A stretch of 41,709 bases of DNA, taken from Clostridiales bacterium (lineage in GTDB: Bacteria > Bacillota > Clostridia > Saccharofermentanales > Saccharofermentanaceae). Both the position numbers and the translations under genes were made by a program. Positions 7,997 to 15,383 of this stretch are shown one piece after another; position 1 is the first letter of the stretch, and each line of letters begins with the position of its first letter. The notes under the pieces were generated by a model that saw only the letters and a list, made by a program, of their open reading frames with translations, searched no databases and was not told the origin of the DNA. The DNA lies in contig JAFZLF010000030.1 of assembly GCA_017551625.1 (NCBI GenBank), positions 1 through 41,709 of the forward strand, given 5' to 3'.

Positions 7997-8572
7997 TCAG
8001 TCGACCACCCGGACGATGCACTCCGGTCTGATCTCTTCCGTCTTATCAGAATCCCTGCTGTACTCTCTGGAATCGCTGACCTCGATAAAACGCAGATTCT
8101 CGTAATCATATCCCCAGTGTGGAACCAGAAACCAGCGGTTCATCATGCCGACATGCTCTTCCACTTTTCTTCTGAAGTATTCCTCGGGAAAAGCATGCTT
8201 CAGATTTCTGAGATATCTTTCAAACCCGGGCAATCTCACGTCTTCGATCGCATTGAAGTCGTAATGCCTGTGCTCGATATAGAACCACTGCCCGTTCTCC
8301 GCATGATCCCTGTACCAGCGCCATGTCCTGGATGTATCCGCCTTGCCGGTGAATCGGCAGATGATATCCAGCTGCCACCATTTCAGATCCTCCTCATCCT
8401 TCGCCTCATAGCGGATCTTGTCAGGCTCTCCGCGTTCCCCCTTCGACATGACTCTCAGGCCATCCAGATAGAGGCCGGAGAAGTGCTGGATCGGTTCTTT
8501 CCTGCAGTCTTCCGGCAGATGCGCTCTGATCCATTTCTCATCCAGTTTCATTTCATTACCTCGCCAAAACAT
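7997..8572 (-). CDS. Immunity-protein-like protein (possibly Imm63-type)
   Basis: The start at 8572 (MFWRGNEMKLDEKW) has AAAGGAG eight bases upstream on the minus strand, which is better than the longer frame. The 191-residue cytosolic protein is rich in Trp, Tyr, Arg and Glu: LKWWQLDIICRFTG, TWRWYRDHAENGQWFYIEHR, HYDFNAIEDVRLPGFERYL and MNRWFLVPHWGYDYE. I remember close relatives in Lachnospiraceae annotated as immunity protein 63, but I am not certain of that name. It is the second gene of a two-gene operon behind the GNAT fusion (gap 44 bases). No toxin gene is next to it. Confidence 0.65.
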   Translation of the reverse strand: MFWRGNEMKLDEKWIRAHLPEDCRKEPIQHFSGLYLDGLRVMSKGERGEPDKIRYEAKDEEDLKWWQLDIICRFTGKADTSRTWRWYRDHAENGQWFYIEHRHYDFNAIEDVRLPGFERYLRNLKHAFPEEYFRRKVEEHVGMMNRWFLVPHWGYDYENLRFIEVSDSREYSRDSDKTEEIRPECIVRVVD

Positions 8573-8616
8573 TCTTCGGTCTCCTTTACCAGTTCTTTTG
8601 TCGCCAAGTGCGTTCC

Positions 8617-9453
8617 TCACTTGTAATAGTAAAACCAATTCCCGTTCCATTCCCGGTCGCAGGCTTCCTGAGAAGCGAAGCGGCAGTTCTTGAGTCCGCT
8701 GACCGGATAGCCGTTTTCCCGAAGGACCTTCCAGTGATACTCGTTGATTCTTTCCGTCAGGCCGGAGCTCTTCGCTTGCTTAAGTTCGGCGTCCGTTTTG
8801 AAAATATAGGAAACGAAGTAATTCTCCGGCGCAAGATAAGCACCGAACGAGATGCTTTTTATCAGTTCATCGAAATGGGCAACGACCTGCTTTTCGGACT
8901 TGTTGACGATCGCTCTATATACCTTGACCATTTCCAGTTGCTTCTTCTCATCCCAGAGAAGATTGATCCGGTAACTGATCTCGGCGACCTCTTTCCCGCC
9001 GATAATGTCGGTTCTGGATTTTCCGTCTTTCAGAAAACCCATTTTCTCATAGAAAGCGATGGCGCGGGTATTTTCTTCGAGCACCCATAAGAATATCTGA
9101 TTAAACCCGAATCCCTTCATTTCTTCGAGCACCCGTTTCATCAGAAGGCTGCCGTAACCCTTTCTCGTATACCCCGGCAGAAAATACATCGATATGATCT
9201 CGCCGTATCCCGGAAAATACTCCGGGAATCTGGATTCGCAGAAACTGCAGGTGCCGATGATCTTGTCATCTTCGAGGCAGACAAGCGTCGCCCAATCAGG
9301 ATTATCCACTTTCTTTGCCCAGCGGCCCTGCGGGATACTGTCCAGATAGCTCTTCGGAATGATCCCCTTATAGGCGGTCTTCCAGGATCTCTCATAGATA
9401 TTGCTGATCTCGTTTCTGTCATCACTTTTGTCTATGTATCTGATGGTGATCAT
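8617..9453 (-). CDS. GNAT-family N-acetyltransferase with an extra C-terminal domain
   Basis: The 278-residue protein opens as a GNAT acetyltransferase: MITIRYIDKSDDRNEISNIY, then SWKTAYKGIIPKSYLDSI, the strand TLVCLEDDKIIGTCSF, the acetyl-CoA loop LPGYTRKGYGSLLMKR (R-x-x-G-x-G) and NTRAIAFYEKMGF. This fills residues 1-165. About 105 more residues follow (VKVYRAIVNKSEKQVVAHFD to the end), which are not part of the GNAT fold and which I do not recognise. ATG 9453 is preferred to the upstream GTG 9474, which lacks room for a ribosome-binding site. Transcription probably starts from the promoter at 9502-9530. Confidence 0.8.
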   Translation of the reverse strand: MITIRYIDKSDDRNEISNIYERSWKTAYKGIIPKSYLDSIPQGRWAKKVDNPDWATLVCLEDDKIIGTCSFCESRFPEYFPGYGEIISMYFLPGYTRKGYGSLLMKRVLEEMKGFGFNQIFLWVLEENTRAIAFYEKMGFLKDGKSRTDIIGGKEVAEISYRINLLWDEKKQLEMVKVYRAIVNKSEKQVVAHFDELIKSISFGAYLAPENYFVSYIFKTDAELKQAKSSGLTERINEYHWKVLRENGYPVSGLKNCRFASQEACDREWNGNWFYYYK

Positions 9454-9501
9454 GGCTCTCTTCTCTCTGGACACCTCATCTATGTTCCCACGTATGTCTT
9501 G

Positions 9502-9530
9502 ATTATAGGCCTTGCTAGATCCCTCTGCAA
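9502..9530 (-). promoter_or_regulatory. sigma-A type promoter of the GNAT/immunity operon
   Basis: On the minus strand: TTGCAG (9530-9525), a 17-base spacer, TATAAT (9507-9502). Just upstream lies the palindrome GGTGATCCATCACC (9532-9545), a possible operator. Confidence 0.75.
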
Positions 9531-9610
9531 CGGTGATCCATCACCTTGTGAAACGGTTATCGTTCTGACTCTGTCACCTCTTAGTGTTGATACATCATAG
9601 CATGCGCGCG

Positions 9611-9638
9611 CATCCTCTTTCCTAAAGGAAGCAGGATG
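9611..9638. other. Inverted repeat (hairpin) of unknown role
   Basis: CATCCT-CT-TTCC-TAAA-GGAA-GC-AGGATG: two paired arms of 6 and 4 bases separated by a two-base mismatch. No T-run follows on either strand, so a terminator is unlikely. It lies between the GNAT promoter and the palindrome array. Confidence 0.45.
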
Positions 9639-9665
9639 TGTGGTTGAGAAGAAACTCGCATCCAT

Positions 9666-9976
9666 AGTCACGAGGTTTCATCAAAATGTGCAAAAATGCG
9701 TGACTATCATTTTTCCCTGAATCATGAGGTCTGCTCGAAAGCAACGGAACCTCATGATTATTCCGGAAGGATTACTCATGAGGTTTTCTTGATAGTGGTC
9801 AAACCTCGTGACTCTTTTTCAAGTTCGCGTCATGAGTTCTTTGTGAAAATAGATAATCCTCATGATTGTTTCCCTCCTAATCAGTCACGAGGTTTTCTCG
9901 AAAGCAGCTGAACCTCATGAATCCTCTCATAAAAGCAGTCACGAGGTTATAGCGATATCGATTGAAACTCGTGATT
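9666..9976. repeat. Array of six 40-bp imperfect palindromes with a 54-bp period
   Basis: Six units of exactly 40 bp start at 9666, 9720, 9774, 9828, 9883 and 9937, so the steps are 54, 54, 54, 55 and 54. Each unit has a left arm close to AGTCAYGAGGTT, a 16-base centre and a right arm close to AACCTCRTGAYT. The centres are partly conserved: two contain CTCGAAAGCA. The gaps of 14-15 bases between units are not alike. Units 2, 3, 5 and 6 have the best pairing arms; units 1 and 4 are degenerate. The array lies in the divergent gap between two immunity-type operons and overlaps neither promoter. It is not CRISPR-like: gaps are too short and repeats vary. Confidence 0.85.
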
Positions 9977-10044
9977 GCTGCATGACAAAGAAGACGACTC
10001 GCTGAACATCCCGATACAAATGCGCGCGACAGTTCTATTGTCTA

Positions 10045-10074
10045 TTCATACATGTATAGCTTACATGATATAAT
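10045..10074 (+). promoter_or_regulatory. Promoter with a palindrome in the spacer
   Basis: TTCATA (10045-10050), an 18-base spacer and TATAAT (10069-10074). The perfect palindrome ATACATGTAT (10048-10057) overlaps the -35 box and could be an operator. It would drive the three-gene run at 10161-11764. Confidence 0.55.
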
Positions 10075-10160
10075 GCTTTTCAAGAGGCGCTTGCGGAGCG
10101 TGTATGTGTGTTAGAAGCTGCTAATTGCAATCTTGCGTGAATCGCAATATAGGAATAATT

Positions 10161-10814
10161 ATGCCGGCATATTTTAGTGTAAGATTTGAACTTTCCAAAG
10201 GACCAACAGCTATTCATGATATCTATGATGCGTTGGTTCGATCCGGGCTTTCTTTCAAAAACGGATACTGGGGATGCGAGAACGAGACTTTCGAGGAGAT
10301 CAAAAGATGGAATCAGGAGAAGTTGGATGCGGACTTTGAGCTCGGGTATACAGAGCACCATTCTCATGATTTCAAGCAGATGCAGTTTGAATTAGATGAT
10401 TATTCTGAAGTGAGAGCCTTCGTATTAAACATAAAGACAGAGGCCACTTTTTCCCTTCTCCTGATCATACCGGAAGAGGATTTTCTGGAGTATGAGAAGA
10501 ACGGCGAAAAGTACAAAGTGATCCGGCTTCACGAGAAGATGGAGCGGATCATAGAGTTCGCCAAAAGAGTGTGGATAGACTCTGAAGTATTAACGATTCA
10601 AACGGAATGGGAGTGTTCGGAGGATAGACCAACGAAGCATGCCGACCTGGATGATAGCTGTCCGCCGCAAACAGAGCCCTTTTCGATCATCCCGCGCAAC
10701 AAGTTTTCCACGAAATGGAATTTCGCGAATGAAGAGATAGATCGGGATGGAATTCTCCTGGTGAACGATAAAGCCTGGTATTACGAAGCATGGTATTGCA
10801 TTTTGGGGAAGTAG
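10161..10814 (+). CDS. Unknown protein in an immunity-type gene run
   Basis: The 217-residue soluble protein starts MPAYFSVRFELSKGPTAIHD at ATG 10161, with a modest AGGA seven bases upstream; the longer frame starts at a TTG without a ribosome-binding site. It shows alternating strands and helices, for instance KQMQFELDDYSEVRAFVLNI, TFSLLLIIPEEDFLEYEK and WYYEAWYCILGK at the end. There is no signal peptide. The gene is followed after four bases by a SUKH gene and then a UPF0158-like gene, all in one direction. From this company I infer a cytosolic immunity or stress protein, but I recognise no family. Confidence 0.65.
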   Translation: MPAYFSVRFELSKGPTAIHDIYDALVRSGLSFKNGYWGCENETFEEIKRWNQEKLDADFELGYTEHHSHDFKQMQFELDDYSEVRAFVLNIKTEATFSLLLIIPEEDFLEYEKNGEKYKVIRLHEKMERIIEFAKRVWIDSEVLTIQTEWECSEDRPTKHADLDDSCPPQTEPFSIIPRNKFSTKWNFANEEIDRDGILLVNDKAWYYEAWYCILGK

Positions 10815-10818
10815 AACG

Positions 10819-11319
10819 ATGAACGATATAGACCGAATCAGATCCAAACTCAGCGACAAGCACATCGAACTGTGTGCGCCTGTCGATATCTCAGTTATTC
10901 GGAAGTTCGAAGAGGAGTATCAGATTTCCCTGCCCCGGGAACTGGTTGATTTCTACACTCAGATATCCAATGGTTGCGAGATGATAGACGGTTTCCAGTT
11001 GTATCCTTTTGAGAAATGGAAGTTTGATCCGGAGCGGTTACGCAAACCATTCGGGTTTAAGGAGTATTGGATCTGGGAGAGCGAAAGTGAGCCGTCGCAT
11101 GATCCGAAAGACATCGAAAATGGCATCATCGAGCTGATCGATATTGGCGATGGGCAGACCTGGAACATTGTTACAAATGGCGAAAACTGTGGGGATATGT
11201 GGTTTTTCACGGATGTCGGCATCCAGCCCGCCTGTCCCCCGGTGAATTTCCTGAAATGGTTTGAATTCTGGCTCGATGGCGGTACAGACTATTTCTATGC
11301 GTTCGAGTATAATCAATAG
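10819..11319 (+). CDS. SMI1/KNR4 (SUKH) family protein, probable immunity protein
   Basis: The 166-residue protein carries the SUKH signature: an N-terminal pair IRKFEEEYQISLPRELVDFY (residues about 26-45) followed by TQISNGCEMIDGFQLYPFE. The next part holds strands and FGFKEYWIWESE, then DIGDGQTWNIVTNGENCGDMWFF and a C-terminal NFLKWFEFWLDGG. SUKH proteins are known as immunity proteins that neutralise diverse polymorphic toxins of neighbouring cells, and also as more general scaffold proteins. GGGGAAG precedes the ATG, and the gap to the upstream gene is four bases. No toxin partner is visible nearby. Confidence 0.85.
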   Translation: MNDIDRIRSKLSDKHIELCAPVDISVIRKFEEEYQISLPRELVDFYTQISNGCEMIDGFQLYPFEKWKFDPERLRKPFGFKEYWIWESESEPSHDPKDIENGIIELIDIGDGQTWNIVTNGENCGDMWFFTDVGIQPACPPVNFLKWFEFWLDGGTDYFYAFEYNQ

Positions 11320-11371
11320 AAAGATCAACTGACCTGGCGCTTCGGGTCAATCTTAGGGAAAGAAACTGCTT

Positions 11372-11764
11372 ATGGGAAAACAATTCGTTATTACATCGGA
11401 AATCTTGTTAAAGGTCGTGTGTGGTCTTTGGGAAGATAGTGAAGACCGGTTCTTTTTCGACTACGACACTTATGAAATCAGAGAGAAAGACGATCTGGTG
11501 GAAGGAAGCTATACCATTCCCCTGGTTCATGTCTCGCAGGTGACTGTCATGAAGGACTTCATCGTCAGCTTGAATAACCGAAAGCTGATCGAAGAGTTCC
11601 GGACTCTTTCCGATCAGGAAGCATGGAGCCGGTTCTGGATCCACTTTGACGATGACGGACCCCTTTCTTCCAGATGGCACGAATTTGAAGAAAACTACTG
11701 CAAGAAACTGATTACAGACTGGTGCGAGAATAACGGGATCAGCTTTCGAATGGATCTTAAGTAA
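11372..11764 (+). CDS. UPF0158-like protein
   Basis: The 130-residue protein fits the short UPF0158 pattern. It has an N-terminal strand pair around a Asp/Tyr-rich turn (FFFDYDTYEIREKDD), then IPLVHVSQVTVMKDFIVSLN, and a C-terminal half LSDQEAWSRFWIHFDD followed by WHEFEENYCKKLITDWCENN. In UPF0158 the matching part reads roughly as an aromatic FxxF segment followed by W-Y-x-F and a final W-L-x-x-x-x-I. The role of the family is unknown. GGGAAAG lies in front of the ATG. A hairpin without T-run (11321-11354, inner arms TGACC and GGTCA) separates it from the SUKH gene. Confidence 0.65.
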   Translation: MGKQFVITSEILLKVVCGLWEDSEDRFFFDYDTYEIREKDDLVEGSYTIPLVHVSQVTVMKDFIVSLNNRKLIEEFRTLSDQEAWSRFWIHFDDDGPLSSRWHEFEENYCKKLITDWCENNGISFRMDLK

Positions 11765-11782
11765 AAATTTAATCTACAACAA

Positions 11783-11814
11783 GCGAAGAAAACTCTGTTG
11801 TTATGCGTCTATAG
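11783..11814 (+). promoter_or_regulatory. ECF-type promoter candidate of the first sigma gene
   Basis: GCGAA (11783-11787) and GTCTATAG (11807-11814) lie 24 bases apart, start to start. The same two boxes with the same spacing occur upstream of the second sigma gene (18165-18196), together with a shared CAGATGCGGA right after. The likely reading is a promoter used by these sigma factors themselves. Confidence 0.55.
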
Positions 11815-11844
11815 AACAGATGCGGACAAAAAGGAGCAGAACGA

Positions 11845-13950
11845 ATGACCGACAAAGAACTGGAAAAGATCTACAACGAAGCCTATCGTGCGGTGTACTG
11901 GACAGCATTCTCTCTTCTGAAAAATGAAGACGATGCGCAGGACGTCGTACAGGATACGTTTATTGCCCTGTTCAACTCATATGACAGTATCAAGGACAAG
12001 AGCAAGATCGTTGCCTGGCTTAAGAAGGTCGCCGCCAACAGATCTCTGGACCGTCTGAGAAGGACGAAGACGGATGCTGTGGAGGACGAGTTCTTTGACG
12101 ACATCGAGACCGTTCCCGAGGATTTTCTCCCCGATTCGCTTGTCGAATCAGCCGAGATGCGGAAGATCATCATGGATATCATCAACAATTCCCTGTCTGA
12201 AGATGTCCGAAGGACGCTTATCCTCTTCTACTTTGACGAGATGAGCACCAAAGAGATCGCAGAAGCACTCGGGATCCCGGAAGGAACAGTGTCGAGACGC
12301 ATTCACTCTGCCAAGAAGAAAATCAAGAAGGAGGTAGAGAAATATGAAGAAGATAATGACACGAAACTGTTTATGGTCGTACCATTCCTGACAAGTCTAT
12401 TTACAAAAGAAGCCGAGCAGGTGCCTTTCCGGCCAATGCCCGCTTCACTTCTCAATCTGTCCGCATCTACCGGGGCTGCTGAAGCAGCCGGATCTAAGAT
12501 CGCTGCGGAAGCGATCAAGAAAGGGACAGAGATTGCTATGAAAAAGATTATTATTGCTGCTATTTCCGTTGCACTGGCAGGTGCAGCGACCACCGGAATC
12601 ATTTACTATGTCACCCACAAGGACGACAATACCGGTACGAAAGAAAAAAACAAAAAGAAAGCGGAAAACGAGATCGCCGAGATCGAGCAGGATGACGAGT
12701 CCAACGGTGCTTCGAAAGACGGGACCGGATCAGGCGCGGCAGGATCAGGAAGCAATGTCGTATGGGCTGACAGCGCACACTTTTACGTGAACGGAAAGGA
12801 GATCGTATTAGACCAGAGCAGCGTACAGGATCTGTATGACAGCGGTTGCTATTGTATCTTCTTTGACTCGACCCGTGACTACAAGCAGACCTATTTCTAT
12901 GAACTTGATGACGAAGTCGAATTTACATCTGCATACATATATCCGGACGAAGAATCGGCATTAGCAGGCCAATCAGGATCAAAAGACCCGACCGGAGCCA
13001 TCTTCATCGGTATCTCTCATCCCAAAGACCAGCCAGATGACAGTGAGACATATACCGTAAGAGACGGTATCGTCAGGAGGATAAGCGGTACGCCGGAGAA
13101 TATAGCCTTATGGGGAGACTACCTGAAATTAGATTTCCCTCTCACAATGACCTCTGAACAATTATTGGCCAATTCGGGAAACGCCGATGAAGTGTTTGAC
13201 AATACTTATCATTATGACCACAGCGAAGAATATGAGTATGCGGAGTTCAAGTTCGATGAGAACGATCAACTGACAGAATTCACTCTTAACGGAGGCGGAA
13301 ATGATATAAAGACGGAAACAGCTACTGATTCTGGTTCCGAAGGCGGATCCGACGATGATTTTGCGACCGCAGACAGACATTACGTCAACTACGTCGATCT
13401 GAAGGTAAGCGTGAAAGGAACCGTCATTACAATGGGCAAGTCTACCATTCAGGATGTTCTCGATGCAGGCACCTATGTGAATCCGCACCTTCTGAATCGC
13501 ACTGCCGCTTATGGACTGAAGCTCGACGATCCTCTGGAGGCCGGAGATCTCGTGTATATGACCGTGTTCGATCTCGAGGATGGTGAGGATTGGCCGTCCG
13601 GACAGAACGCGAATTATCCGATGGTTTTCCTGGCAAAAGCAGAAAAGGCAGGACCGGTCTCTGAAGCGGTAATCTGTGGCGTCCACTATCAGACCAACAT
13701 GAGCGAAGCGTGGGAGAACGAAGTCATATTCGAGTTCCCGTTCACCCTCACACCTGAGGCATTGGTCGCTGATTCGGGCGAAGCGACATCTGTCGAAACG
13801 GGAACAGATGAATCTTATTACCGTTATGAAAATGGAGATTGCTCGATGGTGTTTATCTTCTATAAGGGCGAGCTGAAGAGCATCTACGGCGAGTACGACG
13901 CAGGCTCCCGTATCGACCTGACATACGGTTTAGTCGGCGTAGAAGAGTGA
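11845..13950 (+). CDS. Membrane-tethered ECF sigma factor with extracellular repeat domain
   Basis: The 701-residue protein starts as an ECF sigma factor. Region 2 is at about 1-80 (AYRAVYWTAFSLLKNEDDAQ, DVVQDTFIALF) and region 4 at about 115-170 (LILFYFDEMSTKEIAEAL, GIPEGTVSRRIHSAKKKIKK). A linker with EAEQVPFRPMPASL leads to one membrane helix at about 234-256. The remaining 440 residues should be outside the cell. They hold an acidic linker and two related halves that begin VNGKEIVLDQSSVQDLYDSG and KGTVITMGKSTIQDVLDAG. The protein would therefore be a sigma factor, anchor and sensor in one chain. An ATG at 12538 just before the helix has a purine-rich stretch upstream and could give a separate membrane protein. 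RpiB-like and YlmH-like genes follow in the same operon. Confidence 0.85.
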   Translation: MTDKELEKIYNEAYRAVYWTAFSLLKNEDDAQDVVQDTFIALFNSYDSIKDKSKIVAWLKKVAANRSLDRLRRTKTDAVEDEFFDDIETVPEDFLPDSLVESAEMRKIIMDIINNSLSEDVRRTLILFYFDEMSTKEIAEALGIPEGTVSRRIHSAKKKIKKEVEKYEEDNDTKLFMVVPFLTSLFTKEAEQVPFRPMPASLLNLSASTGAAEAAGSKIAAEAIKKGTEIAMKKIIIAAISVALAGAATTGIIYYVTHKDDNTGTKEKNKKKAENEIAEIEQDDESNGASKDGTGSGAAGSGSNVVWADSAHFYVNGKEIVLDQSSVQDLYDSGCYCIFFDSTRDYKQTYFYELDDEVEFTSAYIYPDEESALAGQSGSKDPTGAIFIGISHPKDQPDDSETYTVRDGIVRRISGTPENIALWGDYLKLDFPLTMTSEQLLANSGNADEVFDNTYHYDHSEEYEYAEFKFDENDQLTEFTLNGGGNDIKTETATDSGSEGGSDDDFATADRHYVNYVDLKVSVKGTVITMGKSTIQDVLDAGTYVNPHLLNRTAAYGLKLDDPLEAGDLVYMTVFDLEDGEDWPSGQNANYPMVFLAKAEKAGPVSEAVICGVHYQTNMSEAWENEVIFEFPFTLTPEALVADSGEATSVETGTDESYYRYENGDCSMVFIFYKGELKSIYGEYDAGSRIDLTYGLVGVEE

Positions 13951-13959
13951 GGTAGAGAA

Positions 13960-14601
13960 ATGGTAATCGGTGTCATTCAGGCAAGTTCGCAATCCGCGAA
14001 AAACGAGTTGATCTTCGAAAGTGTCAGCAAGCACGCAGCTGGTCACGAGGTCATCAACTTCGGCTGTAAGAAGGACGAAGAAAACAGATACAGTTATATC
14101 GAGATATCTGTTCTGGTCGGCCTTCTGCTTTCGAGCGGATCTGTGGATCTGGTCGTAACAGGCTGTTCTTCCGGGCAAGGGATGATGCTGGCCTGTAACA
14201 ACATGCCGGGCGTTCTTTGCGGGTATATACCGACACCTATGGATGCATATCTTTTCGCGCAGATCAATAACGGAAATGCAGTATCGCTGCCTCTTGGCGA
14301 AGAGTATACCTGGAACGGTGAAGAAAACATGGATCAGACGATCGGAAGGCTATTCTCGGAGCCTTGGGGGCAGGGATATCCAAAGGGCGAAGCGTCCCGG
14401 AAACTGGAAGATACCCGACTCCTAAAGAAGATCAGGTCCGATTCCCAGGTCAGCATGCAGGAACTTCTGCGCGTCATGGACAAGGCTCTTCTGAAGAAGG
14501 TGCTGAGCAAAAAGGACGTGCTGGATTTCGTTTTAGCAAACGGCAAGGACGAAAGCCTTGTGTCCCTTCTTAAGGAATGGGAGTCATTTTCTGATGAATG
14601 A
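13960..14601 (+). CDS. RpiB/LacA/LacB-family sugar-phosphate isomerase-like protein
   Basis: The 213-residue protein begins MVIGVIQASSQSAKNELIFE and has HEVINFGCKKDEEN, the core GLLLSSGSVDLVVTGCSSGQ followed by GMMLACNNMPGVLCGYIPTP. The family catalytic base Cys in C-G-T-G of ribose-5-phosphate isomerase B corresponds to Cys69 here, in the variant GCSSGQGM. RpiB enzymes have about 150 residues; this one has an extra helical C-terminal part of about 65. It probably isomerises a phosphorylated aldose or ketose, but the substrate cannot be told. It lies nine bases after the sigma-factor gene and overlaps the next gene by eight bases, so it is in the same operon. Confidence 0.8.
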   Translation: MVIGVIQASSQSAKNELIFESVSKHAAGHEVINFGCKKDEENRYSYIEISVLVGLLLSSGSVDLVVTGCSSGQGMMLACNNMPGVLCGYIPTPMDAYLFAQINNGNAVSLPLGEEYTWNGEENMDQTIGRLFSEPWGQGYPKGEASRKLEDTRLLKKIRSDSQVSMQELLRVMDKALLKKVLSKKDVLDFVLANGKDESLVSLLKEWESFSDE

Positions 14602-15343
14602 ACATCAGCTTCAAAACCTGAAGCGCTTCTCCGAACTGGCGGAACGTGCCCGACAGTTCGGCTGTTATACTTATTCGAGTTTCCATTCACGAGAGACGGC
14701 AAGCCTCGCCTTTGAGGTGGCGTCGGAAAATGAGATGAAGATCTGGGGCGGCACGGAGAACAGTGAGCGTGTCGTCGTCCGCTTTGGAGATCCGGAGGAA
14801 TTTTCTTACGACGAAGAATTTCCCATCAGGATCCTCCTCATCGAGCCCAAACAGGCGAAGTATGCCGAGACGCTGACCCATCGGGATTTCCTCGGTGCGA
14901 TCTTAAACCTCGGGATCGAGCGCGACATGATCGGAGATATCCTGGTCCAGAATAACTCTGCCTATTGCTTCGTTTCTGAAAAACTGGCCGATGTTTTCTG
15001 CAGTGATCTTGATCGCGTAAAGCACACTTCCGTCAGCTGCAAAATCGTTGATGCTGTTCCGGGAGACTTTCTTCCGAAGCTGAAAGAAGAGAACATCACG
15101 GTCACCTCTCCCCGTCTCGATGCGATCCTTGCGAAGGTCTATCACCTGTCCCGCACCGATGCCAAAGAACTCTTTGACATGGAGAAGGTCATTCTCAACG
15201 GCCGCATCTGCCGTAACCCCGAGACGATCCTTAAGGAAAACAGTATTGTCTCCGTCCGCGGTTACGGGAAACTGGAGTATCACGGCGAAGAACACACCAC
15301 CAAAAAGGGAAAGACCGGCATCACCATCTGGCGGTATATCTGA
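14594..15343 (+). CDS. YlmH-like S4-domain RNA-binding protein
   Basis: From ATG 14594, which overlaps the stop of the RpiB-like gene, the protein has 249 residues. The N-terminal part has LKRFSELAERARQFGCYTYS and the YlmH-typical THRDFLGAILNLGIERDMIG and DILVQNNSAYCFVSEKLAD. The C-terminal S4 domain (about 170-245) contains SPRLDAILAKVYHLSRTDAK, VILNGRICRNPETILKEN and SVRGYGKLEY. YlmH binds the ribosome or RNA and has been linked with ribosome quality control and cell-division operons in Bacillus and relatives. Here it is separated from division genes and coupled instead to an RpiB-like gene. GGGAG lies upstream of the ATG. Confidence 0.85.
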   Translation: MNEHQLQNLKRFSELAERARQFGCYTYSSFHSRETASLAFEVASENEMKIWGGTENSERVVVRFGDPEEFSYDEEFPIRILLIEPKQAKYAETLTHRDFLGAILNLGIERDMIGDILVQNNSAYCFVSEKLADVFCSDLDRVKHTSVSCKIVDAVPGDFLPKLKEENITVTSPRLDAILAKVYHLSRTDAKELFDMEKVILNGRICRNPETILKENSIVSVRGYGKLEYHGEEHTTKKGKTGITIWRYI

Positions 15344-15383
15344 GCGTCGTCTATACTCCCGGGGCTCCACCTATCTTTTTCTC

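Noticed and set aside
9480..9671. Minus-strand frame of 63 codons upstream of the GNAT gene
   Set aside because: It spans the GNAT promoter and an operator-like palindrome, has no ribosome-binding site and no recognisable protein features.
9696..9911. A 71-codon frame with an 18-residue repeat (H-E-V/F...P-H-D) across the palindrome array
   Set aside because: The repeat comes from the 54-bp period, which equals 18 codons. The 55-bp step breaks the frame, there is no ribosome-binding site, and the signal is in the DNA palindromes. I treat it as a by-product of the array.
9666..9976. CRISPR array
   Set aside because: Units of 40 bp with gaps of only 14-15 bp, repeats that differ from one another, and no cas genes in the window.
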